Shown here piece after piece: positions 42,252-46,116 of a DNA stretch of 46,116 bases; position 1 is the first letter of the stretch; the number at the start of each line of letters is the position of its first letter. Source of the stretch: Planctomycetota bacterium (GTDB taxonomy: Bacteria > Planctomycetota > B15-G4); contig JAJDER010000007.1 of assembly GCA_029259725.1 (NCBI GenBank), positions 1 to 46,116 of the forward strand, read 5' to 3'. Below the pieces are notes generated by a model that searched no databases, had not been told where the DNA came from, and saw nothing but the letters and a program-made list of their open reading frames with translations. A program made the translations under genes and the position numbers.

Positions 42252-44798
42252 ATGCGAAACATCAGCCTGACCCTTCTCGTCGTGCTCGGTCTGCTGCTGC
42301 CGTCGCCGGCCGCGCAGGACGACCCGGTGCACGTCACGCTGCGCGGTCCGGCGGAGCCCGTCGTCGCGGGCCGCGAGTTCGACGTGACCGTCGCGTTCGA
42401 CGTCGACGCACCCTGGCACGTCTACGCGAACGGTGCGAAGGAGGGCATCATCCCGACGGTGGTGCGCGGCGAGAGCGCGACCGCGGGTGTCGGGTTCGCC
42501 GGCGTGGAGTACCCGGCGGACGCCGAAGAGCTGGTCATGGACTTCGGCGGCCCGGTGCCCGAGATCTTCCGCGTCTGGTCCCACGACTTCGAGGTCACCG
42601 CGCGCTTCTCGGTGGCGGCTGACGCGAGGCCCGGCCCGGCCGAGCTGATCGTGGAACTGGACTACCAGACCTGCGACGACACGCTTTGCCTGCCGCCGAC
42701 GTACGGGCGGGAACTCGCGCTGACCGTGGAGGTCGTCGCGGGGAACGCGGCGGTGGTGGGCGTGCCCGGCGGCGGCTCGCCCACGGGCCTGGCCCTTGCG
42801 GACGTCGTCCTCGCGGGACCGGCGAAGGCCGATCACGGGCCGGTGCACCTCGCGATCCGCGGCCCCGATGCGCCCGTCGCGCCGGGTTCGAGCTTCGAGG
42901 TGCAGCTGCAGGTGACCATCGACCCGCCCTACCACCTCTACGCCGCTCACGCCGAGGGCGAGATCGTCCCGACCAGGGTGAGCGCGGCGAGCAGCCTGGC
43001 GGGGGTCAGCCTGTCGGGGGTGCGTTACCCGGCCGAGAGCGAGCCGCTGCTCGTGGACTACGGCTCCGGCCTCGAGACCTTCGACGTCCTGTCCGGCTCC
43101 GTCGAGATCACGGCGACCTTCACCGTCGCCGCCGACGCGGCGCCGGGCGCGGGCGCCGCGGACCTCAGCGTGGACTTCATGGCGTGCGACGACCGCAACT
43201 GCCTGTTGCCGGTGTACGCCACGCCGTTGTCGGTCGCCTTCGAGGTCGGTGCGGGCGTGCTCGGTCCGGGCGTGCTCGGTGGAGGCGTGCTCGGTGGAGG
43301 CGATGGCGCCGCGGGCGCGGGCGATGCTGGCGCGGGGGTGGGCGCGGCCGACCGTGGCGGCGGCGGAGCCGGCACACGCGCCCCGGTCGTGGCGTCGGAC
43401 GTGGAGACCTTGCTGGTCGACGCGATCAAGGCCGGTGACATCCTCACCGTGATCGTCCTGTCGGTGCTGGCGGCGTTCGCCGCGCTGCTCACGCCCTGCG
43501 TGTTCCCGATGATCCCGATCACCGTGTCGTTCTTCGCCAAGCGCGCCGAGGCCGCCGGCGGGCGCGGTGCGCCGAAGTACGCGCTGGCCTACGGCTTCGG
43601 CATCATCGCCACGTACACGGGCTTCGGCCTGATCCTGGCGCTCGCCACGGTCGGCGCGGCGCAGGCCTTCGCGACCAACCCGTGGGTGAACTTCGCCATC
43701 GGGGCGTTGTTCGTGTACTTCGGCTTCTCGCTGCTGGGCTTCTACGACCTGAAGCCGCCGGCGTTCCTGACCCGGGCCGCCGAGAAGGGCATGGCCTCGG
43801 GAGGCAAGGGCGGGCAGAGCTACCTGTCGGTCATCGTGATGGGCTTCGTGTTCACGGTCACCGCGTTCACCTGCACCGCGCCGGTCGTGGGCACGCTGCT
43901 GGCGAGCATGTCCCGCACGGGCGAGCCGGCCATGGTCGTGCTGAGCATGCTCGCGTTCTCGACCGCGTTCGCGCTGCCCTTCGTGCTGCTGGCGCTGTTC
44001 CCCAACGCGCTCGCGACCCTGCCGAGCGCGGGCGGGTGGATGATCACGGTCAAGGCCACGCTCGGGTTCCTCGAGATCATCGCGTCGCTGAAGTTCTTCA
44101 GCAACACGGACCTCGCCCGGAACTGGGGGCTCCTGCCGCGCCCGACCATGCTCGTGGCGACGATGCTGCTGACGTCGGCGCTGGGCCTGTACCTGCTCGG
44201 GTTGTACCGCCTGCCCCACGACGTCCCCGGCGGGCCGGGCCGCAAGCTGCTGTCGGGCCGCAACGTCGTCGCGGCGCTGATCCTCCTGTTCACGCTGTAC
44301 TTGTCGCAGGGGCTGACCGGCCGCCTGCTGAACGGCTGGGTCGAGTCGTACCTGCCCCCGTCCTGGTACGGGGTGCCGGAGGGTGAGCGGTCGGCCGAGC
44401 ACGTCGACTGGCTGACCGACCGCGACACCGCCTTCGCGAAGGCGCGGGGCAGCGGCGCCAACGTCTTCATCGACTTCACCGGGGCCTTCTGCATCAACTG
44501 CCGACTGGTGGAGGCCGACGTCTTCTCGAAGGCGGAGTTCGCCGACGAGCTCGAGGCGCGCGGGATCGTGCCGCTGCAGCTCTACACCGACCGACGTGAC
44601 CCCGGCACCGGAGCGCTGGCGGCCGTCGACGCCGCCAACCAGGCCTACATGGTCGAGACCTTCAACACGTTCGCGCTGCCCTTCTATGCCCTGATGTCGC
44701 CCGAAGGAGAGATCCTGCGGCGCATGCCCAACCCGAATGCCGGCGACCGCACGGTCGAGCACTTCGTCGAGTTCCTCGAGGACCCTCGCCAGCCATGA
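42252..44798 (+). CDS. DsbD-family thiol:disulfide interchange protein with duplicated N-terminal domain
   Basis: An 848-residue protein carrying reducing power across the membrane. After the signal peptide ([20 protein letters not shown]) come two copies of the DsbD N-terminal (alpha) domain, about 26-162 and 198-333. Each has the redox pair C-DDxx-C (C141/C146 and C312/C317). A Gly/Ala-rich linker (335-380) follows. The beta membrane domain starts at about 396 (8 helices), with C416 (LLTPCVFPM) and C541 (TAFTCTAP). The C-terminal thioredoxin-like gamma domain has C747-IN-C750 ([15 protein letters not shown]). E. coli DsbD has only one alpha domain. ATG 42252 is preferred over TTG 42243. It overlaps folE by ATGA. 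Confidence 0.9.
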   Translation: MRNISLTLLVVLGLLLPSPAAQDDPVHVTLRGPAEPVVAGREFDVTVAFDVDAPWHVYANGAKEGIIPTVVRGESATAGVGFAGVEYPADAEELVMDFGGPVPEIFRVWSHDFEVTARFSVAADARPGPAELIVELDYQTCDDTLCLPPTYGRELALTVEVVAGNAAVVGVPGGGSPTGLALADVVLAGPAKADHGPVHLAIRGPDAPVAPGSSFEVQLQVTIDPPYHLYAAHAEGEIVPTRVSAASSLAGVSLSGVRYPAESEPLLVDYGSGLETFDVLSGSVEITATFTVAADAAPGAGAADLSVDFMACDDRNCLLPVYATPLSVAFEVGAGVLGPGVLGGGVLGGGDGAAGAGDAGAGVGAADRGGGGAGTRAPVVASDVETLLVDAIKAGDILTVIVLSVLAAFAALLTPCVFPMIPITVSFFAKRAEAAGGRGAPKYALAYGFGIIATYTGFGLILALATVGAAQAFATNPWVNFAIGALFVYFGFSLLGFYDLKPPAFLTRAAEKGMASGGKGGQSYLSVIVMGFVFTVTAFTCTAPVVGTLLASMSRTGEPAMVVLSMLAFSTAFALPFVLLALFPNALATLPSAGGWMITVKATLGFLEIIASLKFFSNTDLARNWGLLPRPTMLVATMLLTSALGLYLLGLYRLPHDVPGGPGRKLLSGRNVVAALILLFTLYLSQGLTGRLLNGWVESYLPPSWYGVPEGERSAEHVDWLTDRDTAFAKARGSGANVFIDFTGAFCINCRLVEADVFSKAEFADELEARGIVPLQLYTDRRDPGTGALAAVDAANQAYMVETFNTFALPFYALMSPEGEILRRMPNPNAGDRTVEHFVEFLEDPRQP
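43254..43298. repeat. 15-bp tandem repeat (3 copies) in the DsbD linker
   Basis: GGCGTGCTCGGTCCG followed by two copies of GGCGTGCTCGGTGGA. In frame they encode [10 protein letters not shown], giving a flexible glycine-rich linker. Confidence 0.85.
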
Positions 44799-45406
44799 CC
44801 AGCACCGATTCCAGCGTGCCGTCCTCCGAGGCGGATGCGGCGGTCGAGGCCGCACGGGCCGCTCGCGTCGAGGCTGCGGTGCGCGAGATGCTCGCGGCCG
44901 TCGGCGAGGACCCCGACCGGGAGGGCCTGCGCGAGACGCCGTCACGGATCGCGCGCATGTACACGGAGATCCTGCGCGGACGCGAGCTCGATCCGAAGCG
45001 GCACCTGGCGGTGACCTTCGCCGAGGACCACCACGAGATGGTGGTGCTCAAGGACATCCCCTTCGATTCGATGTGCGAGCATCACATGATGCCCTTCACC
45101 GGCACGGCCCACGTGGCCTACGTGCCCAACGGGAGCATCGTCGGACTGTCCAAGCTGGCCCGAGTGGTCGAGGAGTACGCGCGCCGACTCCAGGTCCAGG
45201 AGCGGCTCACCTCGCAGGTGGCGGACGCGATCTTCGAGTGTCTGGAGCCCCAGGGCGTGGGTGTGGTCATGGAGGCCACGCACACCTGCATGACCATGCG
45301 AGGAGTCCGCAAGCCGGGCGCGTCGATGGTCACGTCGGCGGTCCGGGGCACCTTCAAGACCAGTGCCGAGACCCGCGCCGAGTTCATGGGCCTGGTTCGG
45401 GGCTGA
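44795..45406 (+). CDS. folE: GTP cyclohydrolase I (FolE)
   Basis: A 203-residue enzyme converting GTP to 7,8-dihydroneopterin triphosphate, first step of tetrahydrofolate (and queuosine-type) pathways. Seen: [22 protein letters not shown], then [21 protein letters not shown] with zinc ligand C94 and the conserved [24 protein letters not shown], and [20 protein letters not shown] with the other zinc/active-site Cys (C165). The N-terminal 20 residues are Ala/Glu-rich and not conserved. ATG overlaps the DsbD stop by ATGA, so the two genes are translated as one unit. Confidence 0.95.
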   Translation: MTSTDSSVPSSEADAAVEAARAARVEAAVREMLAAVGEDPDREGLRETPSRIARMYTEILRGRELDPKRHLAVTFAEDHHEMVVLKDIPFDSMCEHHMMPFTGTAHVAYVPNGSIVGLSKLARVVEEYARRLQVQERLTSQVADAIFECLEPQGVGVVMEATHTCMTMRGVRKPGASMVTSAVRGTFKTSAETRAEFMGLVRG

Positions 45407-45507
45407 GCGGCGATCGGCGGCCGCTCGGGGCCGCTGGGCCGCGTCCGGGTCGGCAGATCTTGGCGGGCGGCAGGGCCTCCAGGCGTCGTCGCCCCGGCGA
45501 GGCGAGC

Positions 45508-45527
45508 CGTGAAACACGTGTTTCACG
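45508..45527. promoter_or_regulatory. 20-bp perfect palindrome
   Basis: CGTGAAACAC followed by its own reverse complement, with a CACGTG centre. The GTGAAACA / TGTTTCAC half-sites are those of ParB's parS (TGTTTCACGTGAAACA), but here they are arranged the other way round. It sits in the intergenic region between folE and the gene at 45823. It could be an operator for a dimeric regulator; no T-run makes a terminator unlikely. Confidence 0.55.
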
Positions 45528-45574
45528 AATCGAATCCAGGAGCTCACCGCGGTTCTCGGCAAGTTGTGGCGCGT

Positions 45575-45592
45575 TTGGGGTGTATGCCCCAA
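45575..45592. other. Small inverted repeat TTGGGG-N6-CCCCAA
   Basis: A perfect 6-bp stem with a 6-nt centre (TGTATG), about 50 nt after the 20-bp palindrome. It could be an operator or a hairpin that ends the folE message; followed by GGGGG and not by T residues. Confidence 0.4.
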
Positions 45593-45642
45593 GGGGGTTG
45601 ACGTCACAGCTCTCGTCCTAGCCACTTCCGGCGGGGGTACCC

Positions 45643-45648
45643 TATACT
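45643..45648 (+). promoter_or_regulatory. Possible -10 (TATACT)
   Basis: TATACT in a GC-rich region, about 175 nt ahead of the exported-protein gene at 45823. No good -35 at 17 bp (AGCCAC). A TTGACG lies at 45598-45603, too far upstream to pair with it. Confidence 0.35.
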
Positions 45649-45822
45649 CCATCCCCAGGTCGTGCCCCGATCCACGGCCGCCATCCCCGAGTTTCGTTCC
45701 GATCTCTCCCGATCTCCACCGCCACTCGGGGCGGGCGTCCGCACCCAGGGACCGGGGGCGGCCGGCATCTCCGTACCCCTTCCACGCATCCCGAAACACG
45801 TCCTCCCCGAGGAGCGCACCCC

Positions 45823-46116
45823 ATGCGTTTGCACAGGATCCTGTGCGCGGTGGCGGTCGTGGCCGTAGTGGCCACGCCCCTTGCTGCTGGCATCAAGGCC
45901 ATGAGTCTTCCCGAGCTCATGGACATCACCGCGGACACGCTGAGCGTCCGCATCCTCGAGACCTCCACGCACGCGACCGAGATCGACGGCGAGCGGATGG
46001 TCTACACCAAGCTGACCGTCGCGGGCGAGTCGATGCGCACCGGTGAAGGCGTCTCCACCGACGTGATCTTCTGGGGCAGCCACGACGTGAGCGACGACTA
46101 CATGCTGAGCGAGATG
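45823..46116 (+). CDS. Exported protein, partial (cut by window end)
   Basis: 98 codons open to the end of the window, with no stop. The ATG has GAGGAG 8 nt upstream. The N-terminus MRLHRILCAVAVVAVVATPLAAG is a signal peptide. The part seen (SLPELMDITADTLSVRILETSTHATEIDGERMVYTKLTVAGESMRTGEGVSTDVIFWG) is a soluble beta-rich segment. I recognise no family; it resembles the style of secreted proteins with a short recurring TLxV strand pattern. The rest lies beyond the window. Confidence 0.75.
   Translation, partial: MRLHRILCAVAVVAVVATPLAAGIKAMSLPELMDITADTLSVRILETSTHATEIDGERMVYTKLTVAGESMRTGEGVSTDVIFWGSHDVSDDYMLSEM

Noticed and set aside
42189..44945. 918-codon minus-strand frame antisense to the DsbD-like gene
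   Set aside because: Same reason; its sequence is Arg/Asp/His-rich repeats without any fold, including an artefact of the 15-bp tandem repeat.
45508..45527. A canonical parS site
   Set aside because: The half-sites are in the opposite order from the parS consensus, so I do not call it parS; it is kept as a palindrome of unknown role.

Overview
The window is very GC-rich, densely coded bacterial chromosome, most consistent with a planctomycete. The evidence is a divergent pair of an ECF sigma factor and a Ser/Thr kinase, HAF-repeat and dockerin-like secreted proteins, a sulfatase, and three exported proteins ending in the same ~110-residue C-terminal module (ending YfQyWi-D-GP-aSNgl-tTP), a style I associate with marine planctomycetes. 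This taxonomic call is an inference; there is no rRNA gene in the window.

Layout. 1-5.1 kb: DNA repair glycosylase mutM, a Na+/phosphate symporter with its PhoU-like partner, an SDR-type epimerase and a lipoprotein. 5.1-7.6 kb: a compact divergent regulatory unit. An AhpD-like carboxymuconolactone decarboxylase gene is preceded by a good sigma-54 (-24/-12) promoter. Facing it is a sigma-54 activator with a four-cysteine GAF domain, and three regularly spaced palindromes lie between them. 7.6-17.4 kb: envelope/polysaccharide genes (flippase, O-antigen-ligase-TPR protein, B12-binding radical SAM protein, cyclophilin-like protein, SGNH/AlgX-like protein, secreted sulfatase). 17.4-24.4 kb: adenosine-kinase-like PfkB kinase, HAF-repeat exported protein, a very large Ser/Thr kinase-TPR-Kelch protein and its ECF sigma factor.

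24.67-34.59 kb: a 9.9-kb integrated element in the 3' half of a tRNA-Arg(CCU) gene, bounded by a 46-bp direct repeat. It carries a tyrosine integrase, an excisionase-like gene, a small zinc-ribbon protein, a DUF3631-type ATPase, a CGNR-like zinc-finger protein, a DUF433/PIN-like toxin-antitoxin pair, and cargo genes for envelope or secreted proteins, including a C-type lectin with the phylum-style C-terminal module. Short direct repeats (TGGCTGTCA) near both ends look like integrase arm sites.

34.6-46.1 kb: core chromosome again: an exported protein with the same C-terminal module, an SDR oxidoreductase, a HEAT-repeat/cyclophilin lipoprotein, then a co-directional run yqeY - SufS-like cysteine desulfurase - ispG - DsbD-like thiol transporter - folE. 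These supply sulfur, isoprenoid, disulfide-reduction and pterin functions. The run ends in a non-coding stretch with a 20-bp perfect palindrome and the start of an exported protein cut by the window edge.

The best candidate for an undescribed system is the sigma-54 redox/stress-type switch at 5.2-7.6 kb. The protein module shared by three exported proteins, one of them mobile, and the Ser/Thr kinase-Kelch fusion are next.
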